The notes beneath the pieces are model-generated. The model had not been told where the DNA came from. It was given only the letters and a program-made list of their open reading frames with translations, and made no database searches. The position numbers and the translations under genes were made by a program. 64,000 nt of DNA, taken from NCBI RefSeq assembly GCF_023898315.1, contig NC_064622.1:358217234-358281233 (forward strand), read 5' to 3'. Numbering within the stretch: the stretch's first letter is position 1; each line of letters begins with the position of its first letter. The DNA comes from Schistocerca nitens (lineage: Eukaryota > Arthropoda > Insecta > Orthoptera > Acrididae). Shown here in pieces: positions 22,905 through 32,869 of this stretch.

Positions 22905-23505
22905 GAGTCTGAACAAAATGTTGTCGAGGTTCCAGCCCTCGTCAAATAGTTAAAATGCGAAGATCTTTCGAGCAAGCACTCCTTGGCCATTGTCAGGCGA
23001 TATGACTCCCAGCTGGCCGCTGCTACGCCCTCATACAAACTAGTTCCAGGCCGTGCTCACGGCATCGCCGTGTATGGACATATGTTGACTCGGCTTTGGA
23101 TGCGCCCGTTTCAGCTCCGCGATCGGTGGATCTCACGCCGCGTTGAGCTGCAGGCCGCCGCCCCTCTTATGGGTGCTGTCAGCGATTTTTATTTGTATGG
23201 CTTCTTTAAGCTGTTAGTGTGAGCCACGACAGAGGTTAAGTCAAATTGATCCGATGACCGTTCTCTAGAGCATCCTCAGCTAAAGTGGAATTGTCGGGGT
23301 AGCGTAGGCGATAAAACCTGCGTTGTTGTACAGAGCGCATATTTGTTCGACCTGAGATTGGGTCACTCGCAAGGTATCTTGTAGACTTCAGGTGTTCTGA
23401 GACATGTTGCATCTTCAGTTGGTCTCATTAATTGCCGGATTTTTGTCGGAGGACGGAAGATCGATTTGATTTTGTGACTTTGAGTCTTTTCTTCGCTCCG
23501 CTAAA
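22905..23505 (-). pseudogene. Penelope-like element GIY-YIG fragment, copy 2
   Basis: Read from 23505 down, the minus strand gives SIFRPPTKIRQLMRPTEDAT, then TPEVYKIPCE (start of the GIY-YIG domain), then ALAEDALENGHRINF (ALENGH-type motif of PLE endonucleases), and in another frame LKEAIQIKIADS. This is the usual order at the C-terminus of a PLE protein. The RT part is absent. Frameshifts break every block. A flanking stretch (CTCGAAAGATCTTCGCATTT, complement) may be the element's non-coding end. Confidence 0.7.
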
Positions 23506-23509
23506 GCTT

Positions 23510-23720
23510 GAGACCGAAAAACGAATTTAGTATTTAGGCCACCTCTCTGTCGTACTCTGTTTCGAAGCCATTATGATCAGAGAGCATTTGGAGATACGGT
23601 TTCGATCCTGTAACTAATTTAACATACGACCAATACTTTGAAGGATTTTTGTAAGGTCGGTAGATAGAATTTCACTTCCGTATTCGCTGAACGCTACACG
23701 CATTGTGGTCCGAAGAACGG
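23510..23720 (-). pseudogene. CR1/Jockey-like LINE fragment
   Basis: The minus strand reads MRVAFSEYGSEILSTDLT, then YWSYVKLVTGSKPYLQML and FETEYDREVA. This matches MREAFSEFESKILCTDLT ... FWSYVKSVSGSKQHIQTL ... TETEDDTRKA in the LINE at 39000-42440. It is probably the upstream part of the same copy as 20736-22400. Confidence 0.65.
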
Positions 23721-24010
23721 GTTGCCAAAGCAAGGTTGACACCTCGCCCAGAAACCACAGAAAAGTATAGTCGCACTGGCGATTGAGAAAGACTTACGTA
23801 GTCACGCCTGTCACAGCTTCTCCACGCCACCGCAAAGGCTCGTCTGCTTACTGGCTAAGCAGAGAAACTCAGCCAGCCCCCTGCAGAAATGCGGGAGGCC
23901 GAGGTGGTGCCTGCCCACCCCCTCGAAGGGGAGGTTGACCAGCAGACGCAAGATGAAGAGACGCCCACCGCAACAACCCCACAAGAGGCCGCGTCGGAGG
24001 AAGAACGTAC

Positions 24011-24540
24011 GAATACCTGCGGCTCCCAAACGAGCGCAGCGTGCAGACTGTGCTATAGAAGATCGCCACGTCACTTCGAGATGGGACTTATCCACACTTG
24101 ATCAATCCCTACGTATGAATACCTGCGGCTCCCAAACGAGCGCAGCGTGCAGACTGTGCTATAGAAGATCGCCACGTCACTTCGAGATGGGACTTACCCA
24201 TACTTGATCAATCCCTACGTATGAATACCTGCGGCTCCCAAACGAGCGCAGCGTGCAGACTGTGCTATAGAAGATCGCCACGTCACTTCGAGATGGGACT
24301 TATCCACACTTGATCAATCCCTACGTATGAATACCTGCGGCTCCCAAACGAGCGCAGCGTGCAGACTGTGCTATAGAAGATCGCCACGTCACTTCGAGAT
24401 GGGACTTACCCACACTTGAACAATCCCTACGTATGAATACCTGCGGCTCCCAAACGAGCGCAGCGTGCAAACTGTGCTATAGAAGATCGCCACGTCACTT
24501 CGAGATGGGACTTACCCACACTTGAACAATCCCTATCCTT
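24011..24540. repeat. tandem array: five copies of a 106-bp unit
   Basis: The marker GAATACCTGCGGCTCCCAAA begins at 24011, 24117, 24223, 24329 and 24435, an exact 106-bp period. Units are nearly identical (a few single-base differences such as TTATCC/TTACCC). The unit is not a multiple of three, so open frames through it are incidental. A sixth partial copy lies inverted at 24875-24948. Confidence 0.97.
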
Positions 24541-24874
24541 TTACCCCTGTCCGTAGCTCGTGGTCTAGTGCCTAGCGTTGCTGCAGCTGGATCACGGGGT
24601 ACTGGGTTCGATTCCCGGCCAGGATGGGAATTTTCTCTGCCCTGGGACTGGGTGTTTGTGTTGTCCTCATCGTTTCATCATCATCATCATTCGTGACTGT
24701 GGCTGGTTGGACAGTCAAAAGGAATGAACTATGTAAAACTGGGACTTTGTACGGGGACACCCAGTCCCAGAGCAGAGAAAATTCCCATCCTGGCCGGGAA
24801 TCGAACCCAGTACCCCGTGATCCAGCGGAAGCAACGCTAGGCACTAGACCACGAGCTACGGACAGGGGTAAAAG
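24538..24874. repeat. tRNA-like palindrome (inverted SINE-F pair)
   Basis: 24538-24655 and 24758-24874 are near-perfect inverted copies of about 117 bp with a 102-bp spacer. Each arm contains GTAGCTCGTGGTCTAGTGCC and GGGTTCGATTCCCGGCC, i.e. A- and B-box tRNA promoter elements, so the right arm is a SINE head facing the left one. A single related copy is at 56640-56800. Together with the flanking 106-bp units the palindrome extends to about 24475-24948. Confidence 0.93.
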
Positions 24875-24948
24875 AATATGGATTGCTGAAGTGTGGGTAG
24901 TCCCATTCGAAGTGACGTGGCGATCTTCTATAGCACAGTTGAGCGCCC
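24875..24948. repeat. inverted partial copy of the 106-bp unit
   Basis: Reverse complement of the end of the 106-bp unit (GTGACGTGGCGATCTTCTAT etc.). It is placed so that the array-to-palindrome junction is itself mirrored. Confidence 0.9.
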
Positions 24949-24989
24949 AACGAACTAAACATCATCATCCTTTTACCCCTACAGACACT

Positions 24990-25223
24990 CCCAAACCTCC
25001 TGATCCTCCCAAACCATATAACCTCAGCGATATTTGCGGGATCATCGTTGGTGTAATCTCCAGGAGGGAACTCAGGATCACAAATGTCAATACTGTATTC
25101 ATTCCCAACTACTTTCTCAGAAAAGTGTGTGTAGGAGGAATGGTGGTTGGGAAGGAAGAAGTCTCCCCTGAGGATATACCAGCCACCGATTACTTCGATA
25201 ACCTCCGGCAGGTCCACGTGCAT
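24990..25223 (-). other. unrecognised open frame
   Basis: The minus strand is open with a protein-like composition (starts MHVDLPEVIEVIGGWYILRG, later DPEFPPGDYTNDDPANIAEV). The plus strand is open too. I recognise no domain, signal peptide or membrane segment. The frame runs on into the palindrome, where the sequence is repeat-derived, so only this part could be coding. It may be an exon of an unknown gene or chance. Confidence 0.25.
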
Positions 25224-25806
25224 GCAAACTGCCGAACTGCGAACGCTAGGTCCAGTGCGTAGTCAACGATAAAAAAGGCGACACTCTCTTAGATAGGCCA
25301 TTAGGGTATTAGACGTCTTAGGCACAACTTAATGTGAACATTATGTCCCTTATTCTTCAAGTGAGAGTCTTGTAAATTTGTATGTATCGAGTAATAATTT
25401 AAAATTCAGAGAAAATTATAAATAGAATATTCCTGTGGAAATGGATTGTACGAAGCTATGTAAACCTTCATATCTACACTGGCGGAAAGAATCGCAACAC
25501 AAAGAAGGAGTTGTGCGACATAAACTAAAATTCGTAAGCGTGTTTCTACAACTGAAAGACGATATCTTTTCAAATTTCGCGCCAGTCGTATAAGAGTGGC
25601 GCTAGTAGCACCACGACGAGGATGCAAATCGTGTTTGCTTTAAATTCACACTGTGATGGTCGTGAGCGCTATTCACCTTTGAGATTGGACGTGGTTAGTT
25701 GATGTTAACCAAGAATGGCTTGAAGGCGATAAAGACGCCAATATCAACGTGTCACTGAGTTTGAATGAGGTCGTGTAATAGTGCTACGAGAAGCCTCAGC
25801 AAAAAT

Positions 25807-26013
25807 CAAAATATTCAAATGTGTGTGAAATCTTATGGGACTTAACTGCTAGGGTCATCAGTCCCTAAGCTAACCCACTACTTAACCTAAATTATCCTAA
25901 GGACAAACAGACACACACCCATGGCCGAGGGAGGACTGGAACCTCCGCCGGGACCAGCCACTCAGTCTATGAGTGCAGCGCCTCAGACCGCTCGGCTAAT
26001 CCCTCGCGGCGAA
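25807..26013 (-). mobile_element. SINE-B
   Basis: Minus-strand copy of the family at 49331-49517: head CGCGAGGGATTAGCCGAGCG, B-box GGTTCCAGTCC, and 3' end ATTTCACACACATTTGAAT. Imperfect flanking repeats (GAAGCCTCAGC / GAAGCTTCTGC) suggest an older insertion. Confidence 0.9.
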
Positions 26014-26979
26014 GCTTCTGCCATAATGCGGAAAGACTTGGCACGAATGTAGTCACTCTACATGACTGCTGGCAGTCTTGGACACGAGAATGTACGGTCG
26101 CAAAAACAGTGTGCTCCACAGGGCCACGTGGCAGTACCGAGAGGGAAGACCATCGCGTTCGGCGTATGCCCGTGCAGCATCGTACTGCATCTGCAACAGC
26201 AATTTGAGAAGCAGTTGGCAACACAATGACGCAACAAACTGTTGCAAATGGGCTACTTCATGGACAGCTCCGTGCCAGATGTCCTGTGGCTTGCATTCCA
26301 CTGACCCCCAACAACTGCCATTTGCGACTTCAGTGGTGTCAAGCGAGAGCTCACTGGATGGCAGGTTGGAGGTCTGTTCTGTTTTCTGATGAAAGCTGGG
26401 TCTGCCTCGGTGCCAGTGATGCCTGTGTGTTGGTTAGAAGGAGGCCAGTTGGTGGCGTGCAACCAACCTGTCTGCGGGCTAGACAAGTTAGCCCTACACC
26501 TGGATTTATGGTTTGAGGTGCGATTTCTTATGATAGCAAGAGCATTCTCGTCGTTACCTCACGCACCCTGACTGCAAACTTGTACGTCAGTCTGGTGATA
26601 CGACCTGTTGTACTGGCATTCATAAGCAACCGTCCAAGTGGTGTCTTCCAACAAGATAACGCTGGTCCATATACCGCTGTTGTAAGCCAACTTGCTCTAA
26701 AGACTGTCGACATGTTGCCTTGGCCTGTCTCCAATCGATTACATGCGGGACATTATCGGACGACAACTCCAGCGTCATCCGCAACGAGGATTAACCGTCC
26801 CCGTATTGACCAACCAAGTGCAACAGGCACGGAACTCGATCCCACAAACTGACATCCCTTACCTCTACGACACAATGCATGCATGTTTGCGTGCTTGCAT
26901 TCAACATTCTGGCCGTTATAGCAGTTATTAACGTATCAGCATTTCATATTTGCAATGTCTTACCTCGCGCTCACATTAA

Positions 26980-27179
26980 CAAATGGTTCAAATGACTCTG
27001 AGCACTATGGGACTTAACTGCTGTGGTCAGCAGTCCCCTAGAGCTTAGAACTACTTAAACCTAACTAACCTAAGGACATCACACACATCCATGCCCGACG
27101 CAGGATTCGAACCTGCGACCGTATCGGTCACGCGGCTCCAGACTGTAGCGCCTAGAACCGCACGGCCACTCCGAGCGGT
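26980..27179 (-). mobile_element. SINE-A, full length, 9-bp target duplication
   Basis: Flanked by TCACATTAA at 26971-26979 and 27180-27188. A- and B-box regions are present. Confidence 0.94.
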
Positions 27180-28622
27180 TCACATTAAGCTACTGTCTTG
27201 TAATCTTAATCACTTACATAGCTTGCCTACAGAAATATATTCCTGAAATTTCATTACTGCATATTATTTTTTGGTGTTGCGATTTTTTTCCGTCAATCAG
27301 CTGAACTAATATATTACGTGTCATAGGTCATCTCATTGCCTCCGTGAACAAACAAAAGGACCCATCGACGTGCCGGCGAATGTATATACGTAAGGAACAA
27401 CCCCCATTGTCGTACGGCACAATACGCATGGCTCTCCTTTCGTTAATTCTGACTTCTTTAAGTTTTTGTTAGCAATCGTTGTGGGAGGCCACGACGTTTT
27501 GAACGCGGATTTACTGCAAACTTCGTACACTCGTAGTACTCCATGAGGGCAACAAAATGTGTAAACAGTAGCGCGTACTTCTCAAGCGTTATTGAGAAAA
27601 TCGCAAGATAATTTCGGTCGTCAAATATATACCTGTGCGTGGCCATTTTTACCATGAAGCGGCGCCAGCCGAGTGATTAGCGTTCAAGATCCGTAATCAC
27701 TGGATCGAGTTCCCTTCGTCTGTTTTTTTTTTTCAACACTATTTATATGACAATTGATATAATGGGAAAAATACGTGTAATTGGATGAAATTTTATTAAA
27801 TTTACAATGCTATTTGGCAGTCTACTAATTTTTATTATCACAAATAATATAATATTCATAACTATCGAGCAGTAAACGACCAAACGCATAAAGTGATACG
27901 GAAAATGTATGCTTGTCCATGATTTGAGAAATCCCTTATACCTGGAAGGAGCCCGAAACGACTTGTTACCTCCAGGTTTTGACCGGCACAGACGGCTTTC
28001 GAAAGATGTACAATTAAACGTCGCTTTCGACATTACAGGTACAAGTTGCAGCATGGTATTTTTCGTAAAAACATGGAAAACATAAAGTTAAACGGCACCA
28101 GCTGCATTGAATAAATGCTATGTTTCCGCATACGGAAGGTCTTTTGAGGTTTTCCATGGAAAAACAAACCTCGTTAACATTTTCAAAAACCTCTCTTTCA
28201 GACGATAATTTGGAAGCAAACCATGCATAACGCAGTATTTCCTTAAAAATCGGCGCTGATAATTGGTTATGCAGTATCGAGTGTATTTTAGTAGCGTCTT
28301 CCGAGAAGCAATTTCTCGTTATCTTTCGATTAACTACGAACAATTTTGAAGACACGGACAAGCATACATTTTCAATATCACTTCATGCGTTTGGTCGTTT
28401 ACTTGTCGATAGTTACGAATATTATATTATTTGTGATAATAACAATTTGTAGACTGCCAAATAACATTGTAAATTTAATAAAAGTTGATTCGATTACACG
28501 TATTTTTCCCATTATATCAATTGCAATATAAATAGTAAAGAAAATGACTGTGTTGAAAATAAAAAAAAAAAGTGACGAACGGAACTCGATCCAGCGATTA
28601 CGTGGCTTGAACGCCAACCACT

Positions 28623-28782
28623 TTTTTTAAAATTTCATTTTGTTCTCTAGTGTTCGTTGAATTTGTTCAGGGCGGGCGTCCGATGACACCCGTTCAGTTT
28701 GTTCGTTGATCCGTTCGCTCAGTTTCTTTATTACAGAGGGTAGTTAACGCTCTGACCGAACACGATGACCTACCGTGCCGGC
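28623..28782 (-). mobile_element. SINE-G
   Basis: Minus strand reads GGCACGGTAGGTCATCGTGT, then CCTCTGTAATAAAGAAACTG, then a tail ending in A-rich sequence. ACCACT flanks it (28617-28622 and 28783-28788). Inserted in the right arm of the foldback. Confidence 0.85.
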
Positions 28783-28832
28783 ACCACTCGGTAGCCGCCG
28801 CTTCATGGTCAAAATGGCCACGCACAGATATA

Positions 28833-29744
28833 CAGGGTGATTCAAAAAGAATACCACAACTTTAAAAATGTGTATTTAATGAAAGAAACATAATATAACC
28901 TTCTGTTATACATCATTACAAAGAGTATTTAAAAAGGTTTTTTTTCACTCAAAAACAAGTTCAGAGTTGTTCAATATGGCCCCCTCCAGACACACGAGCA
29001 ATATCAACCCGATACTCCAACTCGTTCCACACTCTCTGTAGCATATCAGGCGTAACAGTTTGGATAGCTGCTGTTATTTCGCGTTTCAAATCATCAATGG
29101 TGGCTGGGAGAGATGGCCGAAACACCATATCCTTAACACACCCCCATAAGAAAAAATCGCAGGGGGTAAGATCAGGGCTTCTTGTAGGCCAGTGATGAAG
29201 TGCTCTGTCACGGGCTGCCTGGCGGCCGATCCATCGCCTCGGGTAGTTGACGTTCAGGTAGTTACGGACAGATAAGTGCCAATGTGGTGGCGCTCCATCC
29301 TGCTGAAATATGAATTGTTGTGCTTCTTGTTCGAGCTGAGGGAACAGCCAATTCTCTAACATCTCCAGATACTGTAGTCCAGTTACAGTAGCACCTTCGA
29401 AGAAAAAGGGACCAAAAACTTTATTGGCTGAAATGGCACAGAAAACGTTCACCTTAGGCGAGTCACGTTCATACTGAGTTGTTTCCCGCGGATTCTCAGT
29501 GCCCCAGTGTCGTCGATCCACTTCTGCCGTACTCAATAACACAAAAAGCTTTCTGTTGAGCGGTCGCCATCTTAGCATCAACTGACGCAGACGCCTAGTC
29601 AACAGCGCCTCAAGCGAACAAATGTACAACTAAATGAAACTTTATAGCTCCCTTAATTCGCCGACAGATAGTGCTTAGCTCTGCCTTTTGTCGTTGCAGA
29701 GTTTTAAATTCCTAAAGTTGTGGTATTCTTTTTGAATCACCCTG
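28833..29744 (-). pseudogene. IS630/mariner-superfamily element with truncated transposase
   Basis: Perfect 32-bp inverted ends begin CAGGGTGATTCAAAAAGAAT, and TA is duplicated at 28831-28832 and 29745-29746. The minus strand is open for 222 residues (29629-28961). From NPRETTQYERDSPKVNVFCA onward it follows this family's transposase: FIFQQDGAPPHW (catalytic Asp) and SPDLTPCDFFLW (catalytic Asp), ending GGHIEQL. The DNA-binding half and the first catalytic Asp are missing, replaced by unrelated residues after an internal deletion. The element can move only with help in trans. The clean ends suggest it is fairly young. Confidence 0.88.
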
Positions 29745-29889
29745 TATATTTGACGACCGAAATTATCTTGCGATTTTCTCAGTAACGCTTGAGAAGTACG
29801 CGCTACTGCTTACACATTTTGTTGTCCTCATGGAGTACTACGAGTGTACGAAGTTTACAGTAAATCCGCTTTCCAAACGTTGTGGCCTG

Positions 29890-30350
29890 GCCTTGTCAGT
29901 GCCGCCGGAGATCCCAGTGAGCAGCACTGTCGCTGGGTCAGAGCAACGAGGCGGAAATCTCTCCGCGAGCCGTGTGTGTCGGTGCGTCTGTTTCCCGACT
30001 TGTTTGCCGGCGTGAGTCACGCGCGCTTCGCGCAGCTGCACCGCCGTCCCACTCTGGCGAATTACTCGCGACACTTCGCTCAAAGGTCGCGTTACCTACA
30101 CACAAGCGGCCGCGTTCCGACTGCGGCCTTGAGACACTCAGCTGCCGGCCAGCCTGACCCCTTAACACGTACGACAGGCCATTAGCCACGGAATCACCGG
30201 AATACAGCTATTTCGGGCTCCCGTACCGCTTGTTCGCGTCGCGGTTGCTCAGCGAACAGTAAACAAATCGGAATGCCAGCTGCTCGAGTAGGCCACGAGA
30301 TCGTGTCGAGCGGTGGTGGGGAATCGTTGTGCAACGGTCGTTAGACGAGG
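29890..30350. other. GC- and CpG-rich segment, possible CpG island
   Basis: Much richer in G+C and CpG than its surroundings (e.g. GAGTCACGCGCGCTTCGCGC, ACAAGCGGCCGCGTTCCGAC). I see no transposon signature and no clear ORF. It could be a promoter/first-exon region of a host gene. Nothing in the adjacent sequence confirms one. Confidence 0.45.
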
Positions 30351-30390
30351 ATGACTGACAAGTTTGCTGTACACAGGTGCAGCATCCTAA

Positions 30391-30461
30391 TATTGGTCTG
30401 ATGCAGCTCTGCGCAATAGTCTTTCCTGCGCAAACCTCTTCATCTCTATGTAACTTCTCTC
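30391..30461 (-). mobile_element. RTE LINE 3' fragment, left of the hAT insertion
   Basis: Plus strand GTCTGATGCAGCTCTGCGCA ... CTTCATCTCTATGTAA matches the extreme 3' coding end of the RTE LINE (compare 32920-32990). Its continuation lies at 37427-37547 beyond the hAT element. Confidence 0.8.
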
Positions 30462-30776
30462 ACCTACACTAGTGTGACCAGACTTCCAAAATCAAAATAT
30501 GGGGCAAAAATTATAAGTTCAAATGATCTGACATTTTGTGGAAACTTTTCTTAATATCCAGTGCTATGTCTGTATAGCAAATATGCGTTAAAATACTTGC
30601 CTAATGCAGTAAGTACATCATATCCTTTTGTTAAAACTAGCTCTAAGGAAACATCAAAACACCTTACATCTCTATTTTTGCTACAAGGTGGCACCAGCAA
30701 CACTCTTCGGAGTTTAAACACTCCCCCTTGCCACCAAACTCCCCAGACATGAACATTATTGAGCATATCTGGGATG

Positions 30777-31290
30777 TACAAATCTTTAACATAATGCAGC
30801 GCTTCAGTAACCGTGAATTGTCCAGACAATAAGAAATTCAGCCTTCAGTTGCAAGGTAAATTTTTTTTAGTTGACCTAGGTTTCGATGCCTATAATGGTA
30901 TCCTCTTCAGAACAAAAATTACATTATTTTGAAGGCCAAACGCTGGCCACGTCACAGAATAAAACTAATACAGAATAAAGATTATGTCTGACAGAAATAA
31001 TCTGTATTCTTTATTCAGTATTGACAGACATAATCTTATGATTATGCGCCTTTATTCTGTATTAGTTTTATTCTGTGACACGGCCAACGTTTGTCTGTCA
31101 ATACTGACAGACATAATCTTATGATTATCGTCTTTATTCTGTATTAGTTTTATTCTGTGACATGGCCAACGTTTGGCCCTCAAAATAATGTAACTTGTTT
31201 TTCTGAAGAAGATACCATTATTGGCATCAAAACTTAGGTAAACTAAAAAAATTTTACCTTGCAACTGAAGGCTGAATTTCTTATTGTCTG
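30777..31290. mobile_element. inverted-arm, PLE-like non-autonomous element
   Basis: Flanked by a perfect 12-bp duplication ATATCTGGGATG (30765-30776, 31291-31302). Inverted arms of about 125 bp begin CAGACAATAAGAAATTCAGC at 30823 and end at 31290. The left side has an extra 46-bp non-mirrored leader. The centre is built of shorter direct and inverted repeats of GACAGACATAATCTTATGAT and CTTTATTCTGTATTAG. There is no ORF. Each arm carries a hammerhead-like motif. Long inverted arms, extra leader and hammerhead resemble the pseudo-LTR of Penelope-like elements. Confidence 0.8.
30864..30917 (-). ncRNA. type I hammerhead ribozyme candidate
   Basis: Minus strand 5'-UUUUUGUU-CUGAAGA, then hairpin II GAUACC-AUUAUA-GGCAUC, then GAAA, short stem III CCUAGG-type, the cleavage triplet GUC, then AACUAAAAAAAA. 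The core fits CUGANGA...GAAA. Stem I forms from GUU/AAC plus UUUU/AAAA around one U-U mismatch. It would cut after the C of GUC (near 30873). The mirror copy at 31203-31240 (plus strand) has AAAA instead of GAAA and GUA instead of GUC, so it is probably weak or dead. Confidence 0.7.
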
Positions 31291-31566
31291 ATATCTGGGA
31301 TGCCTTGCAACGTGCTGTTCAGACGGGATCTCCACCTCATCGTACTCTTACGGATTTATGGACTGATTTATGGACAGCCCTGTAGGATTCATGGAGTCAG
31401 TTCCCTCCAGCACTACTTCAGACTTTAGTGGAGTCCATGCGACGTCCTCTTGCGGCACTATATTTTATTGTTTTACTTTCGTCATATGCAAACACGATAT
31501 ATCACTTTACTATCACGAAGTCTTTAACTATGGTAGACAAGGATTATTGCTTACATAAGTTACTTT

Positions 31567-32758
31567 CACTGAAGAGCCAAAGAAACTGGTACACCTGCCT
31601 AATATCGTGTAGGGAACTTGCAAGCACGCGGAAGTGCCCGAACACGACGTGGCATGGGCTCGACTAATGTCTGAAGTAGTGCTGTAGGGAACTGACTCCG
31701 TTAATACTGCAGGGCTGTCCATAAATCCGTAAGAGTACGGAGGGGTGGTGATCTCTTCTGAACAGCACATTGCAACGCATCCCAGATAAGCTCAATAATG
31801 TCCATGTCTAGGGAATTTGGTGGCCAAGAGGATTGTTTAAACTCCGAAGAGTGTTTCTGGATCCACTCTGTAGAAATTCTACACGTGTGGGGTGTCGCAT
31901 AGTCCTGCTGGAACTGCCCAAGTCCGTCGGAATGCACAATAGACAGGAATGGATGCAGGTGATCAAACAGGATGCTTATGTACGTGACACCTGTCAGAGT
32001 CGTATCCAGACGTATCAGGCGTCCCATATCACTCCAACTGTTCACGCTCAACACCATTACAGAGCTTTCACTCGCTTGAACAGTCCCCTGCTGACATGGA
32101 GGCTCCGTGGATTCATGAGGTTGTCTCCCTACCCATACACGTCCATCCGGTCGAAACAATTTCAAACGAGACTCGTCTGACCAGGCAACATGTTTCCAGT
32201 CGTCAACAGTCCAATGTCGGTGTTGACGGTCGAGGCGTAAAACTTTGTGCCGTGCAGTCATCAAGGATACACGAGTGGCCTTCGGCTCCGAAAGCCCGTA
32301 TCGATGCTGTTCGGCTGACACACGTTGATAGCCCAGCATTGAAACCTGCAGCAATTTGCGGAAGGGTTGTACTTCTGTCACGCTGAACGATTCTGTTCAG
32401 TCCTCGTTGGTCCCGTTCTTGCGGGATCTTTTTCTGGCCGCAGCGATGTCGGAGGTTTGATGTTTTACCGGATTCCTGATAGTCACGGTATACTCGTGAA
32501 ATGGTCGTATGAGAAATTCCCACTTCATCGCTACCTCGGAGATGCTGTGTCCCACCGCTCGTGAGCTGACTATAACATCACGTTCAAACTCACTTAAATC
32601 TTGATAACCTGCCATTGTAGCAGCATTAACCGATCGAACAACTTCGCCAGACACTTGTCTTATATAGTTGTAGCCGTCAGCATCGCGGTATTCTGCCTGT
32701 TTACATATCTCTGCATTTTAATACCCATGTCTATACCAGTTTCTTTGGCTCTTAAGTG
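31567..32758 (-). pseudogene. Tc1-A element, copy 3, both ends present
   Basis: Terminal repeats CACTGAAGAGCCAAAGAAAC and CACTTAAGAGCCAAAGAAAC (complement) define a 1192-bp element. Next to the right end is TA; on the left it is TT. The minus strand encodes, in several frames, the N-terminus (YQDLSEFERDVIVSSRAVGH, 32600-32540), linker, AWSDESRLKLFRPDGRVWVG (first Asp, about 32190), QFQQDYATPHT (second Asp) and NSLDMDIIELIWD (third position; the usual NPIEH is altered). Frameshifts near 32380-32400 disable it. Inserted in the hAT 3' region, beside its stop codon. Confidence 0.9.
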
Positions 32759-32765
32759 TATTTCT

Positions 32766-32869
32766 AACCGTCAATTACATTTTGCAGAAGAATAGTTGTC
32801 ATTTAGGAGTCTGATATTTTCAAATATAATTTTATAAAAATCGACACATGAACCGTACTGAAAATGAGT
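32766..32869 (-). pseudogene. hAT transposase C-terminal end, beyond the LINE
   Basis: After removal of the LINE and one duplication, the hAT frame continues from IRIKTHF into QYGSCVDFYKIIF and ends at a stop near 32766. This matches the usual C-terminus of this hAT family (KTNFxxSCxxFYxFL). It shows that the LINE entered the coding region of the hAT gene. Confidence 0.75.

Larger units (their letters stand above)
25477..27298 (+). pseudogene. Tc1-F transposase pseudogene, copy 1, with two SINEs
   Basis: Ends CACTGGCGGAAAGAATCGCA (next to TA at 25475-25476) and, at the right, GTTGCGATTTTTTTCCGTCA are inverted. Fragments of a Tc1 transposase appear in changing frames: RYQRVTEFE-type start near 25735, VCPCSIVLHLQQQFE near 26170, WMAGWRSVLFSDESWVCLGA (first catalytic Asp, 26340-26415), and VFQQDNAGPYTAVV (second Asp, 26645-26685). 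The last catalytic block is lost in frameshifts. SINEs at 25807-26013 and 26980-27179 interrupt it. It is the same family as 59754-62690. Confidence 0.85.
27483..29889. mobile_element. foldback element with arms of about 450 bp
   Basis: 27483-27935 is inverted relative to 28355-29889 once two later insertions are removed (SINE 28623-28782, mariner-like 28833-29744). Shared blocks include AACTTCGTACACTCGTAGTA, GATAATTTCGGTCGTCAAAT, GTGCGTGGCCATTTT, GGATCGAGTTCC and ATTGATATAATGGGAAAAAT. Each arm contains a weak tRNA-like segment (GAGTGATTAGCGTTCAAGAT ... GGATCGAGTTCCC). The 420-bp centre encodes nothing recognisable. It has long-terminal-inverted-repeat architecture and is non-autonomous. Confidence 0.85.
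30702..31458 (+). pseudogene. Tc1-A transposase fragment, copy 2, split
   Basis: 30702-30776 and 31303-31458 together follow the C-terminal part of Tc1-A (PDMNIIEHIWDALQ..., the third catalytic motif region, then PSSTTSDFSGVHAT in another frame). Both Tc1 ends are lost. A 514-bp element with a 12-bp target duplication splits it. Confidence 0.85.

Noticed and set aside
24011..24540. CRISPR-like array
   Set aside because: The 106-bp period has no distinct spacers and the context is eukaryotic; it is a simple tandem repeat.
24624..25262. 212-residue protein on the plus strand
   Set aside because: The frame runs through the SINE-derived palindrome arm and spacer; the composition is repeat-driven.
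31370..31667. host exon near the Tc1-A fragments
   Set aside because: The frames are Tc1-A C-terminal sequence and its flank inside the hAT element.
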